Below the pieces are notes generated by a model that had not been told where the DNA came from, made no database searches, and saw nothing but the letters and a program-made list of their open reading frames with translations. Shown here one piece after another: positions 25,436-41,500 of a stretch of 64,000 bases of DNA. The DNA is from Niebla homalea. Taxonomy: Eukaryota > Ascomycota > Lecanoromycetes > Lecanorales > Ramalinaceae. Position numbers and translations under genes: made by a program. The stretch covers positions 806,001 to 870,000 of the forward strand of contig JAHGAU010000006.1 in the NCBI GenBank assembly GCA_019925105.1. Reading direction: 5' to 3'. Positions within the stretch are counted from its first letter, which is position 1, and each line of letters opens with the position of its first letter.

Positions 25436-26068
25436 CTAATAGCCGCGATAGATAATCTTATACTTAACTTCGGAAAAAGTCGCTTAAATAATTAAAAATA
25501 ATTCATAATTAAATAACTTAAACACTATATTTACCGTAAATAAATTATTTTAATTAAAATTTTTTAAAGCTATAAAACTTATTATTTCTATTTTTAATTT
25601 AATTTTTAAAAACTATTTATAAATCCTTTATTATTTTAACGTAATCTTTTATACTTTAAAAATACTTCATTATTATTATAACTATTATATAAATCGTTAT
25701 CGATTTTAGTAAAATTAAATCGGTTTGATTCATATTAATATAGTTAAAGTCTTTGAAAATTTATTATTATAAAACTATTATTTTTATTAAATAGTTTTTT
25801 ATTATTATAATAATTATTAAATTTACTTTTTATATTAACGTTAATATTACAATATTATTTTCCGGCTTTGAGTATTAAACCGGAATTTAAGTTTAATAAA
25901 TTTAATATACTAAACTTAAGTTTATCAACCTTAAATTTTTTATATTAAATAAAAGGCTTAGAATTAAACCGATTAATAAATTTTAATTTTAAAAACGTTA
26001 GATTTTTTAACCCTTTTTATAAAAATAAGTTTTCCGATATAATTCTTATAATTCAATATTCGGGGAAG

Positions 26069-26235
26069 TGTTAGAGCATCAGTATATATATAGTATAGTT
26101 AGAGCTTTGTCCTTTACCCTTGGTAAGGACAGGATACTATCGTTTGTATAGGATAGACTTATTTCGTACATAGTATATTCTTCATTCAAGAGAGTTATTT
26201 AATTAACTTACTTTACTTTTACAATTATTATAACC
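26069..26235 (+). repeat. candidate LTR edge, partly unmutated
   Basis: It begins TGTTAGAGCATCAG and holds about 120 bases of near-normal composition, then fades into RIP-mutated sequence, as the outer LTRs of the other elements do. No second copy lies in the window and the inner end is unclear. It may be the 5' LTR of the element interrupted by the Gypsy insertion at 27781. Confidence 0.4.
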
Positions 26236-27775
26236 CCTATAATTTAATAATAATAGCTTTATTACGTTATTATAGCCTTTTAAATACCTTTAGCCTTTTA
26301 ATAATACCTTAATAAACATTTATTAAGCATTATTCTATATATTATCCTTACGGATAAATATTTAGAATTACCGATAAGAATACTTAATTTATTAATAATT
26401 TATCGGCTTATATTATATACGTAATTAATCCTTAAATATCCTTTAAAATATAAGAATAAGAGAAAAATATAAGAACCGACGTTATTAATTCTAAGGGTAC
26501 GAACCGTTTATTAAGAATATTACTTAAGTATTACGTACGTCCTTACGTTCCTTTATATGTTTAATAAATAGCTTAATAAAATAATCTATACTTACAAATA
26601 GTATTAATATTATTTATACCGTCCGGTCGATATCCGGAACGATTTCGTTATCCTTTATTTACGTAGGATAATAAATATACGTTTTACGTATTTATTATAT
26701 AGATTTTTACCGAAATAATAAGAGTATTATATATTTCGGATAAAATATTATTAAAGTAAAAAGGATACCCTATTTTTCTTATCTTAAATACTTTTTATTT
26801 TCTTATATATAGTTTATCGGATAATTTTAATATTTAATAATCTTAATTATATAATAAACCGTACTTAATAACCTTATAATATTCTGGAGTTAATATAAAA
26901 GGATATTATCTTAATATATTAATTATAAGACTTTACTATAACCGGATATTCCTTTAAAATACTTATTAATTTATTAATACGTACCCTTATTATAGAAATA
27001 GTATTTAATACCGAGCGTCTTATTACTTTATTTACCTTTAAGTTAATAATAAGGTTATCCAGAAACTTAATAAATAGTCTATTAATAACGTTTTACTTTA
27101 TTAAATAAACGATTAATAAGTCCCTTTTTTAAAAAAACGTTAAGCGTTTTTATTATATTATACCGAATACCCTTACGGATAAGCTTAATAAATTCAATTT
27201 CAGGAACGCCGGATAATAATTATTATAATAATGACTTTTTAAATAATTATTAAGTATATATAAAAATAATATTATAATTATTACTTTTTTTAAAGAATAA
27301 TTCGAACGTTTAATATTTTATTTATAATTTATATAATTAATACCGGTACCCTTTATACTTATAGTTAACGTTAATATTAATAATAACGATTAATTTTATT
27401 TAAAGAATATCGGATATTTTAAACCGGAAAATACGGCTTAAAATCCCGTTAAAATATTTAAAGGTAAAACGGTATATTATAACGTATTTTCCTTTATTAA
27501 TTAAATTTAAGTTAAAGTATTTATTAACTTAAACGTTAATATTATTATAATAAAGAATTTTAATTAATATCTTTTAAATAAAATAAAATAATAATTTATT
27601 AAGGAGCTCTTAAATATTATAAAAATAAAATTATAAATATTAATTAAATTTTAATATTATAAATTAAAGAATAAATTCCGTAAATTATTAAATATTACTT
27701 TATTAAAGTTTAAGATATTATATTATATAGTAGCTAACGTCTATAACCGTAAAGACCTTAAAGAATATATTTAAT
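26236..27775. repeat. RIP-degraded repeat, left part of the Gypsy insertion host
   Basis: AT-rich and stop-riddled. It ends in AAATT (27776-27780), the target duplication of the Gypsy element, and resumes at 52921. The class is not determined. Confidence 0.5.
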
Positions 27776-27780
27776 AAATT

Positions 27781-28149
27781 TGTTAGCGCCTAGCGCTCAG
27801 CAAGCGCCTAGCGCATACTAAGTATACCAAGCACCGGCTCACTTAAGGGCTATGGCTAAGTAGCGTAGCCGTTTAAGCGGTAACTTTTAGAACCAAAGGC
27901 TTCAGAAGTTCAGGCCTTCTATATACGGGTATACGTAATTATAACCGGGGTTAAAGTTATTATTATTATAATTTAAGCTACCCTTAAGACCGGTTATTTA
28001 AGATAAGTTTACGTTTAACCAGTTTATAATTCCTTAAGAATTAATTTACTTTTTAAATTTAAGTATTAAATTTATAATTATACTTTACGTTTTTTATAAA
28101 CCTTTTTTAATTAATTTTATTAATTATAAATTAGCGAATTTATTTAATA
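27781..28149 (+). repeat. Gypsy element 1, 5' LTR
   Basis: This 369-bp LTR begins TGTTAGCGCCTAGCGC. The outer about 150 bases are unmutated and contain two near-identical GCGCCTAGCGC motifs. The inner end is heavily mutated, matching CTAACA at TTAATA. Confidence 0.92.
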
Positions 28150-31100
28150 TTTTAATTCTTCTTTTTTTTAAAATAAAAAGCTTAAAGTAAAATATATTTT
28201 TTTATTCTCCGGAATAATTTATAAAAGTAATTAATAATAAAGGTTTTTAAAAATTAACTTAAGGATTAAGTTAAGAATTTCCCCTTAAAAGAAATATTAA
28301 ATTAATTTAAACAGTTCAAAATAAATATAACTCCGGTATAATAAAGCTTTAATTAAAATTTAAACGTTAAAATTAAAATAAGAAATTAATTAATTAAAAG
28401 AGTAAAATCGAAGCTTCCGGGCGTTATTTTCTTTTTACGGTTTTAGTAGTATTAATTAAGGTATTAAAAGCCCCTTATTAAGGACGTATTACGCCGCCGC
28501 TTAACGGGCTATAAGTATCCTTTTACCCTTTAAGCATAATAAATCCTTTAAGCTGATTATTTTACTTAAATATATAAGTAAATCCAAAGGTAAATATTAA
28601 TAATAGTTTATTATTATAAAAAAGTCTTTCCTATTAAGCCCGGACTACTTCTTAAATAATTATATTAAAATTATATATTACTTATAATTTATTAATTATA
28701 TTATTTAAAACCCGGACCCTTTTTTAATTTAGATTTTTACCTTTAAAGAGTTTAAAATTAAACTTATAAATTAAATAATTAATTTAAAAAACCGTTAATT
28801 ATCTTATTATAAGCGTTTTAAAAATATAAAATAATAATTAAGTTAAAAGGTTATTATTTTCCGTAATTATGTTAAAATAATTAAAAAGAATTTAATTATT
28901 TTATCGGATAAATTTAAGGTTTATACGCTTTTTATAAAGTTATTATTAAACTTAAAGTTTAGTATTATTTTTACCGGAAACGTCCTAAGTATTTATGACG
29001 TTATCGTTATAACGGCTATTATATAAAAGGAAAAGTTAAAACGTTTTATTATAATCGTTATTATTAACGTTAACCGTTTAATTAATAAAAATAAATTCCT
29101 TAATAATAAAGTATTAAAACTTAAAAATAATAATATAAAACCGGCTTATCCCGTTAAAATTAATAATTAACGCGATAAGAAACGTAAAGCTAAATTAAAA
29201 CTTAATTTAATATATAAGGATCTTAAATATTATATTTATTATAAAAAAAGCTATATTTTATTTAATTAATTTAAAAAAAATAACGTTAAGGTTATAATTA
29301 TAAATATTATAAATAAAAAATACATAAAGTTAAAAAACGTTAATACTTTAATAACGCTTTATGGTTAAAGGCAGAATAAAGATTAATAAAGGCCAGCCTT
29401 ACCTTTTATATTAAAGGTTAAACTAAGCTTAAAAATAATTAATAATTATTTATAATATTATTTAATATAAGAATTTAAGTAAACTTAATTTTATTATAAT
29501 TTATAATTTAATAAAACTTATAACTTACCCTTACCGTTTTATTATAAATTAAATTATTTAACAATAATAAGGTTTACTATTATAAAACTTATTAATTATA
29601 GTATAATTTAATTAATAATTAAGGATAAATAAAATTATATAAAATATTTTTTTATATTATAAATTAAAACGGATTAAATATAATGTTAAGTCTTTTTATA
29701 TTAAAGTCCCTTAAGATTATACTTAATCCGGCGGTTAATTAATAACGTTTTAAAGTTAAATTTAATAATTTATAGATTAATAACGTTTCAGAATTTAATT
29801 AAACTTTAATAAAGATTAATAATATCTTTATAATTATATATATTAATATAACGATAACGCTTTTAGAAAAAGTACCGTAAAACTTTATTTAAGGTTCTAT
29901 AAATATAACTATAATATAAGAATCCATTAATTTAATTATTCCGTAAGAATTAAATAATTATATAAATATCTTTTTTAATAAAATAATTAGTACTTTATTT
30001 AAATTAAAAAAGGGTAATTATATAATCGACTTAAATAGAAAAAAGCCATTTTATAAACCCTTATATAATCTATTTAAGACTAAGTTAACGGAACTTTAAC
30101 AATATTTTAATAATATTTTAACCCGGGGTTAAATTTATTACTTAATATCCCCTATAAATATATTTATTTTTTTTATTTTAAAAAGCGATAACGGCCTTTA
30201 TTTCTATATAGATTACCGGGGTTTAAATATAATTATAATTAAAAATCGATATTTATTACCTTTAATTATTAAGACTCTTAACCGATTAAATGGCTTTTTA
30301 CGGTTTATTAAGTTAAACCTTAAGGATACTTATTACCGGCTTTGAATTAAGTAAGGTAATAAATAGAAAACGGCGTTCCGTATACGTTATAACTATTTTA
30401 AGTATTTGGTTATATTATTTAAACTAATTAATACCCCGGTAATTTTTTAAGTTTATATTAATTAAACCCTTACCGGCCTTATTAATGTAATTTATATAAT
30501 TTATTTTAACGATATCCTTATTTTTAATAAAAAGCCGGCGGATTATTAACGTTATATTAAATAAGTTTTTAATTAATTACGTTAATTTTAACTTTATATT
30601 AACCAAAAGAAATACTAATTTAATATTATTTAAGTTAAGTTCTTAAGATTTATTGATTGATTAATTGATTTATATTACGGATCTAGTTAAGCTAATTCCG
30701 GCTTTCCTTAATATACGGCCTTTTAGTTTTATTAATAACCGTAAAAACCTAATACTTATAATATTAGGGTAAAAACCGGCGTTTACCAAACCTCTACCCT
30801 TTATCCCTTAAGGTAAAGGATATTAACGGCCGTTTAAAAAGTGGTAATTTATTTATATACTTCCTATATTTTAATTTCCCCAAGAAAATTTATAATATTA
30901 CGATTATATCCTTATAAAAATTACCCTTAAACTTATTATTCTTTTGCTCCTTTATATATTTATATTACTTTAACTTTATATAACGTTTTTAAATATCCTT
31001 ATTAATATTTATACGTTTAATATATACCTTTTTTATATTATTATTATTATTAACTTTTTTAAAGATTTTTAATAAACGTTTATTATGATATCTTTATAAT

Positions 31101-32563
31101 TATAAAAGATACTTTTTAGTTTATATAATTAATATAACCGGTTTCCGTTTCTTTTTTTCTTCTTTAACCGGTAACGGGTTTTCTCCATAAAATTTTTAAT
31201 AATTTTATTTATTTTTATAATAAAACTGAATTATAATAATAATCCGGTGGATATTATAAATTTAATAATTATCCGGATACTTTACTTTATAAATAATATT
31301 TAATAATAATTATAAGTATTAACTTTTATGATAAATCTTAACTTAGCTTCCGTAAATAAAAAATAAAAGATAAAGATATATATAACGTTTTATTTTCTTT
31401 ATTTATATTTATATTTAACGTTTATTCAATTTCCGGTATATATAATAAATAAAAAGTAAATTAAACCGTTCTTACTTATTTGAAGTTAAATCGTTAATAC
31501 GTTATTATCCTTCTTTATAATATTATAACGGTAAAGATATTTATTAATAATTTTTTTATTATTAAAAATTAAATAATAATAACTTTAAAGTATAAAATCT
31601 TTATATTTCCGTTAATATTTAATTTACTTTATCGTAATTTATAAAATAATTATTATAATTTTTATTCTTTAAATCCCCTTAATTTTAATCTTTTTTACGT
31701 TTAATAAAAGTTTATATATATTTAAATTAACCTCCGGGATATTAATAAAATTAACTTTTTTTTTAACTTATTCCTATTTTATCTTAATAGGAAAAAGGAT
31801 AAATATTTTTAATTTACTCTTTTTAACTTAAAACTTATTAAGATTTTAACGGATCCGCCCGTTTTTTATTATTATAATTAAGTATATATATTTTTTTAAT
31901 TTTATTTAAATAATTATTTAATCTAATGAAATTTTAATTAATAATATAAAGACCTTAAATTTTAATACCGGGATAAAAATTACTTTATAAATATTGTTAA
32001 TTACTTTTAAATACCGGTTTTAGACTTTTTATAATATTTAAATAAACTCTTTCTTATATCTTAAAATACTTTTAAGTATATATTAAATAATTATAACGTA
32101 TATTATAGTTAACTTTATTACGGCTTAATAGATAATCCGGGCCTTTTATAATATAACTTTTTATATCGATATAATAAGATAAATAAAGTTTTTTTCCTAT
32201 AAAGTTATTTTCTTTTAATTTTTTCTTATATAGTCTTTTTAATCGAATTTTTTATTTACTTAAAAGTTAAAAACTTTAATATTAATATCCGGTTTTATTA
32301 TAATTTTACTTAAGTCTATTATAATTATTATATCGTATAGCTTTAAGCTTTTAATTATATAGATAAGCTTATATTTATATAACGTAAATTAAGCTTTATA
32401 AATTCTTATTTATTAAAAATAGACTTTATAAGTTTATTTTAATTTTAAATACTTTATATATATAAAAATACTATAAGCTAAAAAGTAAATATTATTAATA
32501 AAACCTTTAATTTAAACTTTTTATTTTAATTTAATAAGTTTTTCGATTAATAAATTATTAAAA

Positions 32564-35500
32564 GAATGGCGACGAACAAAGGGACCCCAGAGGTCCAAAA
32601 CGATACGTATACGTATAACTTTAATAATAATAAAAGAAGTATATTAAGTACGATAAATAGAAATAACGTAATGGTTAAGAATAAGGTAATAAACGGGTAA
32701 ATAACCTATATTAATAGAAACGGCGATAATACGTACGGATAATATAATAATAATAAGCCGGATAACGCTTAAAATAAATAAAGAAATTAAGGTTAATAAA
32801 ATACGTATATTAAAACATGTAAAACACGTAATAATAGTATAGAAATAATAAGTAAATAAGGGGGTAAGAAGGCCAGTATAATATTAACGGTAAGGAATAC
32901 GGACGGGGGGAAAAGGCAGGAAGACCGCAGTAAAAGTATTATTAAGGATATATAAAAAGGAAATAAAGTTAATAAGGAGGATAAAACCTTATGGAATTAA
33001 AAGTAAAAAGCGGAGATAATATACCGCTTAATAAATAAAGGTAAAAGGGCGGTAGGAAAAATAATAAAAACCTTAAAAAAACTCCTTATAATAAAGTAAA
33101 AAAATATTACGTTAAAAACCTGGCCGATATTATAGATTAAACTAAAAGGTATAAAAGACTTTTATATAAAAATAAAAATAAAATTAAGGAAAACGGAGCG
33201 GTTATAAGGCTTTTTAAGGGCGGTAATAAAAGCATTAATAAAAAGTAAAAACGGCGGCTTAAAATTAAATATATAAAGCGAAAATATAAAAGCGGCAGCC
33301 CCTTAAACGAGAAAAAACTGGATAATAAAAATAATAAAAAAGGTATTCACGGTAAAAAATAAAAAGATAACGGAAAAGAAGGCGGTTATATTAAGGAAGG
33401 TAAAGATAATAACGGTCTACTTATTTAATAATAAGGAAAGGAATATAACGGTAAAAATAAACTTATTATAATTAATAAAAGTTTTTAAAGTAACGATAGA
33501 ATTATTAATAAAATAAATTATTACGGTACGTAAATTATAAAATAAGAATATCCTCTTTAATATAGCGTCTTTAAAAGTAAAAAAAAGCTTAAAAAGGTTT
33601 AAGGCTTAAATTAAAAAAAAAGAATATAAATTAATTAAGGTTTTAAGGTAATCGTTTACCGTTATAATAAATAAAATATATTTATTATATTTTAAGGAAG
33701 TTAAGAAAGAAATTACGTTAAAGAATATAAAAAAAAAGAATATAATTTTTTATTTAAAGCTTAAGATTATTAATTATAAACTTCTGTTAATAATGAAAAA
33801 ATTTAATTCTTTAAAATACATAAAGAGGTACTTTACCGTTATATTAAGCATAACGTTAATAAAGATATATAATAACGTTTTAAATAAAAGGATTATTAAA
33901 AAAAGATCTCTTAAAATAACTTAATTATAAAATAAAGTAATTAATATTTATTAATACTTTAAGTGTTAAAACTATAAATATATTATTACGAAATACCTTA
34001 ATATTATAAAATATATAGTTTACTTTAAGGACTATAATACCTATAAGTATATAAAGCTGGTAATTAAAGGGCTTATAAAGGGTATATTTAAATACGTTAC
34101 GTATAATAAGGAAGGATACTTAATATAAGATTCTAAATATATAATAAAAACTAAAGAAATTAAACGTAAAAAAACCCGGATAACCGTAAAAATCCAATAA
34201 TATAATACGTATAAAATTAGTTTAATAAATTAATTAAAGGTAACCTTAAAACGTAAATTTAATTAATTAAATAATAAAAAATAAATAATAATAAAAAAAA
34301 GAAAACCCCTTATAATCCCGACCTTAAGGGCCGGCCGTCTTATGTCTTTAATAATAGTTAGGAAAATATTAAGCTAGAAAACGCTTAACTTTAATAAAAA
34401 GTCCGTAATTTAAATAAATATAAAAAAGGGAATCTTTATAAAGGTTAATATATAATATATTAACGTTTTTAAAAATAATATAATATAACGTTTATAATAA
34501 AGGAATTAAAGCCGTAATATTAATATTTAAATTTAAAAAAATTAAAAACGTTAACATTATAATAATATAAGAATTATTATATAACTTATATATATATTTA
34601 TTTATTAATCCGGGGAAGGGATTTTATTTAACCTTTAAAGGGAATAAAACGACCAGAATATACTTCTTTATAAATAAGTGGCTTAACGTAAATAATTAAG
34701 ATATTACTTATTATAATAAAAACCTTTATATATTTTATATTATAAAAAAAAGGACTTAAAAGGCGACTTTAATATTTATAATATATATAATCCGCCGCCG
34801 GTTAATAAAAAAAAACCTTTTACGATATTATTACTTAAAGAGATCTTAATTACTTTAAATAAATATATATTACTTAAAGACTTTAACCTATATTACTATA
34901 TATAAAATAAAAAAAAGTATATAATAAATTACATTAAATTGGATAACCTATTAATAGTTATTACTTAAATTAACCTTTTATTATTAATATTATAAAAGAT
35001 TATTATATAAAAGAATTATAAATTTAAAATAATAATTAATCTAACCTTTAATATAGAAAAGGTTACCGGTACGGTTATAATATATAAACTATAAAAGGAC
35101 TTAAAATATAGCTTAAATTATATATTAATATAAATAACTTTAAATTAAACCATTAATATAATTATATTATTACCGGTAAAGAAAACGTAAAAGACGGTTA
35201 AGGAAATAAAAATTTATATAAAAACGGAGGAGATAATAATATAGTTTATGGACCTCCCTTAACTAGATAATAAAGATCGGATCAACCTCTTTATAAAGTA
35301 AATAATAAAGGTATTAAATAAAGTAATTAATAAGATTATTTTAATTGATTAATTGATTTATACTACGGATCTAGCTAAGCTAATTCCGGCGTTCCTTAAT
35401 ACTCGGCCATTTAGCCTTATTAATAACCGTAAAAAACCCGATATCTATAACGTTAAGAATAAAAACCGGTGTCCACCTAGTTTTTACTTACGTTTTAAGG

Positions 35501-38500
35501 GTTAAGAGTATTTATAATTATTTAAAGAATAAGAATTTATTTATATACTTTTTTAAGAAAACCTATAATATTACGATTAAATCCACTTAAGGGTTACCTT
35601 TAAACCTATTATTCTTCCGTTATTTTACGGGTTTATTTAATATTAAAATTTCAGAATTCCGATTATATTATTAAATATCTTTATTAATACGTATATTATT
35701 ATTACTTTATTTATATAACTTTATTAACCGATATAATATCGCTTTTTACGCCGCTTTAATATTTATAGCCTCCTTAGCCCCCTATTAAGTATAGTTTTCC
35801 CGCCGTTACTTTTTATTTCCGGGTCAGCGGTAAGGTTTCTTAATTAGGTTTTTAACCATTTCCTTTATTTCCTTAATTAAGCTGAACTATAATAATAAGC
35901 CCGTAATTATTATAAATTTAACGGCCGCTTTAATACCCTTTTTATTAATAAGTATTTAGCGATAATTATTAATTTTTACCTTTTTAATTAATCCTAATTT
36001 AAGCTCCTTAAATAATAAATAAAAGATTAATACGTATACGGCGTTTTACTTTTATTACCTATATTCGTAATTAACGTTAATCCGGTTACCGGTATATATA
36101 ATAAAGAAAAAGTAAATTAAGCCGTTCTTATTTATCCGGAGTTAAATTATTAACGTATTATCGCCTTTTTTATAATTTTATAACGCCGGAAATACTTATT
36201 AATAACCTTATCGCTATTTAACGCTGGGTACCATTACCCTTAAGGGATCGATTTTCTATATTTACGTTAACGCTTTATTTACCTTTTTATAATCTATAAA
36301 GTAATCGCTATTAACTTTACTTTTACGGTTTTCTTTTTTTCCGCCGTTTTTATTTTAAGTAAGAATTTATATATTTTTACGTTAACTTTTTAAACGTAAG
36401 TTAAATCGACCTTTTTTTTAATTTACTTTAATTTAATTTTTATAAAAAAAGTAAATACCGCTTCTTTACGCTTTCTTATTTAAGGCCTTTTATAATTCTA
36501 ATGAATATATTTATTTCTTATTAATGTAATTAAGTTTATACCCTTTTTAAGTTTTATTTAAGTGATTATTTAATTTAAGGTTAACTTTATTAATAATATA
36601 AAGACTTTGGATTTTAATACCGGGACGGGAGTTACTTTATATATTTTACTTATTACTTTTAAATATTAATTTTAAACCTTTTATAGTTACCGGATAGGCT
36701 CTTTCTTATATTTAAATATACCTTTAAATACGTATTAAATGGTTATTACGTATATTATCGCAAACTTTATAACCGTTTAATAAACGGTTTTAACCTTCTA
36801 TAAGGTAGCTCTTTACGTTAACGCCGTAAAATAAATAAGGTTTTTTTCCTGCGAAATTATTTTCTTTTGGACCTTTTTATATAATCCTTTTAATTTAATT
36901 TCTTATTAACCTATAGGTTAAGTACTTTAATGCTGGCTTCCGGTTTTATTATTATATTATTTAAGTCTATTATAGCTATTATATCGTATAGCTTTAAGCT
37001 TTTTATTATATAAATAAGCTTATATTTATACGGGATAAACTAAGCCTTATATATCTTTACTTATTATAAGTAAATTTTATAGGCTTATTTCAGCTTTAAA
37101 TAATTTATATAAATAAACGTATTATAAGTTAAAAGGTAGATATTATTAATAAAGTCCCTTATTTAAACCTTTTATTTCAGTTTTATTAAGTCTTTAATAA
37201 GTAAATTATTAAAGAATAAAAATAAAATTAAGGAAATAAATAACCCTTAAGGAATCCTAGTTATCGCGGACTTTATTATACTTATCTTTTATCCTAGGTT
37301 AATTAACGTCGCTTAATTATTTAGGAAATTTTCTATTTAATTTATAAGGAAAAATAAGATCTTTTTTTTTTATAAATTATATAGTAACCTTTAATAATTT
37401 ACCTTATTAAACGCCCTTATAATATTTAAAGAAAAAAAACTTATAACGTATTTCTTTTTATAATTTTATACCGTATATATATTATTAATTAAGCCTTTAA
37501 AAGCTATCTTTATTAACCGTCTTTTTCTTACTTTTATCTATTAATCAAAAAGTAACTTATACCCTTTTACGTAATTACTTAAGATTTTTATAATTACCGT
37601 TTTTAAAGCCTTCCTTAACGTATAAAGGAGTATTATAAATTTATACGATTTTACCTTTAAGTAATTTAACTTAACTAGCTTTTTAAAGATAATCGTTTTA
37701 ACCTCCTTAAATTTATAAAGGTAATATTCTATATTAAAGTAAACTTAAAATAAATAAATAAAGATTTCTTTAAATAATAATATTATTATAAATAGGAACC
37801 TATTTAATATACCGTTAAATCCGGAGGTTTTATCCTTTTTCGGTTTATTAATTGCTTTAATTATTATTTCTTAAGTTATTATTTTATTTATTATTATTAA
37901 TTTAGGATATACCGTACCGTCGATATTTATTAGGTTAACTTCCGGTAACGGAGGAAAGAACGCCCCTTAAAGAGCTTTAATTTTGCCGTTAAAGGTATTC
38001 ATTACCGTACCGTTTAGTCTTTTTAAGGGTAGAAACTTAAGGATAAATTTAAGTTTTTTACTTTATTCCTTATTATATTTTATTAACTTCTAAATATTAT
38101 AAAAGGAAACCGCTGAGTTATATATTATAATCCGGAAGTATATTTATTTAATTTTCCGGATAATTTTTTCCTTTTTTTCTTAAGCTTTTTTTAACCGTTA
38201 AAGCGTTTCCCGGTTTTTATATTTAATAACTTATTTTATAAGCGTTTTTACCTTTATAATCGCCTTTATATATTTTTCATTTTAATAAGTTTTAATTCTT
38301 TAAAACGGCTTTATTATTAAAATTATAATATTAATTATTTTATTTAAAATCTTTATTATCTATTTTATAAAACGGTTAATTTATTCCTTATTATTAAGCC
38401 GGGGACGTTCTGTTAATTAAAATATTATCTTTATTGCCTTTATTAATATTAAATTTTTTAATTATCTTTTACGTTTATTTAAATAGTAAAAACGGAATTA

Positions 38501-41500
38501 CGTTAATAAACTAATTTAAGGTTATTTATATCGGGACGTAATTTAAATTATATTTTAAGTCCTTTCGGGGTCCGTATATTATAATTAAATTAATAATACT
38601 TTCTAAGCTGAATATTAAGTCGATTATAATTTTAAGTTTATAGTTTTTTTATATAATAGTTTTTTTTAGCGTTAATAATATAAAATTAAATTATATAATA
38701 ATTATTAATAGCTTTTTAAATTCAATATAATTAATCGTATAATCGTCTTTATTTTATTAAACGTAATAAAGATTAAAGTCTTTTATTAAAAGGTATTTAT
38801 TAAATACGGTTATAATATCCTTAAGTAACAGGATTGTAAAAAGTCTTTTTTTATTGGCCGGTAATGGATTATATATATTATAAATATTTAAAGTACCTTT
38901 AATATCCCCCTTTTATATAATCCGGAGTATATATAGGTTCCCTCCGTAATAAATAACGTTTTAATTATTTATATTTAGTTTCTTATTAATAAAAAAGTAT
39001 ATCCGTATTATTTTATTACCTTTAAAGGTTAAGTAAAAATTATCTCCCGGGTTAATTAAAAAGTAAATATATAAACTATATAATAACTTTTATATTATTA
39101 TAATATTAATATCCTTTACCTTTTTAAATTTAAATATTAATATTATAACTTTAATTATTTCTTTACGTACGTTATATTATATTACCCTTAAAAGCGTAAG
39201 TATATTAAATATTAATATTTATCGGGCTTTTTTTTATTAACTTTTATTTATATAAACGGTTTCTCCTTAAGGTTAAATATTATTTATTTTAATTTTTTCG
39301 TTACGATAATAATCTTAATTAAATAGCCGGTTTTAAAGGTTAATATCGTTATAAGCTTCCTTTTCTTTACGTTATTAATTATTACGTTTTATCCTTCCCC
39401 GTTTAATAAGCTTTATTTACGTTTTAAGACCGTTTTTAATTGTTTTATTAATTTAAATTTATATAAATTATAATATTAAATTTTAACCGTTATCTTAATT
39501 TCCTTACGTTAAGTCTCCTTCGCTTTTATTATATACCGTAAGTCCCACGCTGAGTAATTATTATTACTATACGTTACGTATTTCGGCGTATTTTTTATTA
39601 AGTTTTTTATTATTAAGTTAACGTATTTATATATATTATACCCTTTAATATATATTATATATTTCGTATTATTAAGGTACTTCGTAATAATATATTTATA
39701 CCCTTAATATTTAAAATATTAATAAATATCCGCTGTTTAATCTTAAGGTTTTATTAACTTAAGGGACTTACCCTTTATTACCTTTTTATTAAGGATATTA
39801 TTATATATCCTTATTAACGTTACGTTTAAAATAATTATAGAATATCTTTTTATATAATTAAAAACGTTTAATTTCTTTATTATAGCGGGAGACTATAATT
39901 AATAATCTTTAGCTTAAGGTGGAAAACCATATTCTTTTTCTTTATCCGCTTTAAGGTAGTTTCCTTTTCCTTTTCCATAAATTTTATTAAGTATATCCTA
40001 TTTACCGTAATAACGAAGGATTATTTTAATACCTTTATTATCTTATACCCCCCTTTACCGGTTTATCCCTTTAACTTCTTTAGTCCTTCTTTTGCCTTTA
40101 ATAAGGCTATATTAAGGAGGATATCTTTATTTTATAATTTATATATTATAATAATTTATTTTATTAATAGTTTTCCCGTTACCTTAAACGTTTTTATTAA
40201 TTATAACGGGTTTATTTTTACTATTATACTTTTCTCCTCCTCGCCCGATAATTATATAATTATTATTTTTACCTTTTTTAATACTGCTATTTTCTCTTTT
40301 ACCCTTACCTTTTTTATTATTAACGTTAATACCGCCTTTATAGCCCTCGCTATCCAGTTTATCCCCGCTTTTTTCCTTAAAGTTTCCCCTATTACTCCTT
40401 TACTTCGTATATATCCTTTTTATTTTTTTTTACCTCCGTCCGCCGGCGTTTTTATTACCGCCTTTTAAGTTTTACGTAGTTTTTTTAACTTCCTTAAACC
40501 TTTCCCCGCTTTTACGTAAAAGTCTTTTACCCCCTATAGCCCGATTTATAGTATCGGTTAGGTTTTTAACGTAATATCCTTCTATATAATTATAAGGAGG
40601 CTTTTTAATGCCCTTATTATTTCCTTTTTTTTTACTTCTTCTTTACGTATTTAATAATTATCTTTTTTTATAGTTTATTCTTATCTATTTAATATCTCCT
40701 TATTTTTATTTAGTTCTTTTTTAATTTATATATACTTAATAAAGTTTTTTACGTTTCCGTTTACCTTTTATCCGTCCCCGCATACCGTCCTCGTCCCTTC
40801 CGCTTTTTATTTATTACCTTTTATAATAATATTTTTACGCGTTATATACGTCCTTTTACGTATATCTTATTAATTATAAGTTCTTTATTCGATTTAAGGC
40901 CGTTTTATTTTATATTTATCGCGTTATTTATATGATTTATTACCGTTCCTATTAACCTAGGCCGCTTGCCCTTCCTCCTTTTTTACCCTTATTATTATTC
41001 CGCTTCCGCCTGTCGTATTTAAGGTACTGTCCTCACTATTACTTAAGCTATATACGCGTGCATCGTTTCTGACCTCTGGGGTCCCGTTGTTCGTCGCCAT
41101 CTCCTCAATATATATCGATATTTATAAGATTATTTTAATAATGAAATCTTCTTAAAGAATTAAAACCTATTAAAACGAAAGGTATATAACCGTAATTATA
41201 AAGGTAAAAAGGCTAATTAAATAAACTTTTAAGTATAAGAATTAAAAGATACTTAATTAATTAAAGGTTACTTAAGAAAAAAAAGAGAAGATTATTAAGA
41301 AAATTAAATAAATATACTTTTAATTTACAATATATAACTTAATAATCTTACCTTATAATATTTAAAAGCTAATAAAGTATAATAAAAAATAAAAAAAAAA
41401 ATTAAAGTTTATCTTTAAATTCCCGTTTTTTAAAAGATCCGATAATATATTAATTAATACCTTTAACGGTAAGATTAAGATCCTTAAAAAAGTATTTTTC

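Larger units (their letters stand above)
24750..26068. repeat. RIP-degraded AT-rich repeat with a small unmutated patch
   Basis: AT-rich sequence lacking CA and TG. A patch at 25021-25110 starts TGTTATGTCC and is unmutated; it could be an LTR edge but has no partner in the window. Two perfect hairpins lie at 25282-25337 and 25372-25435. There are no open frames. Confidence 0.6.
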
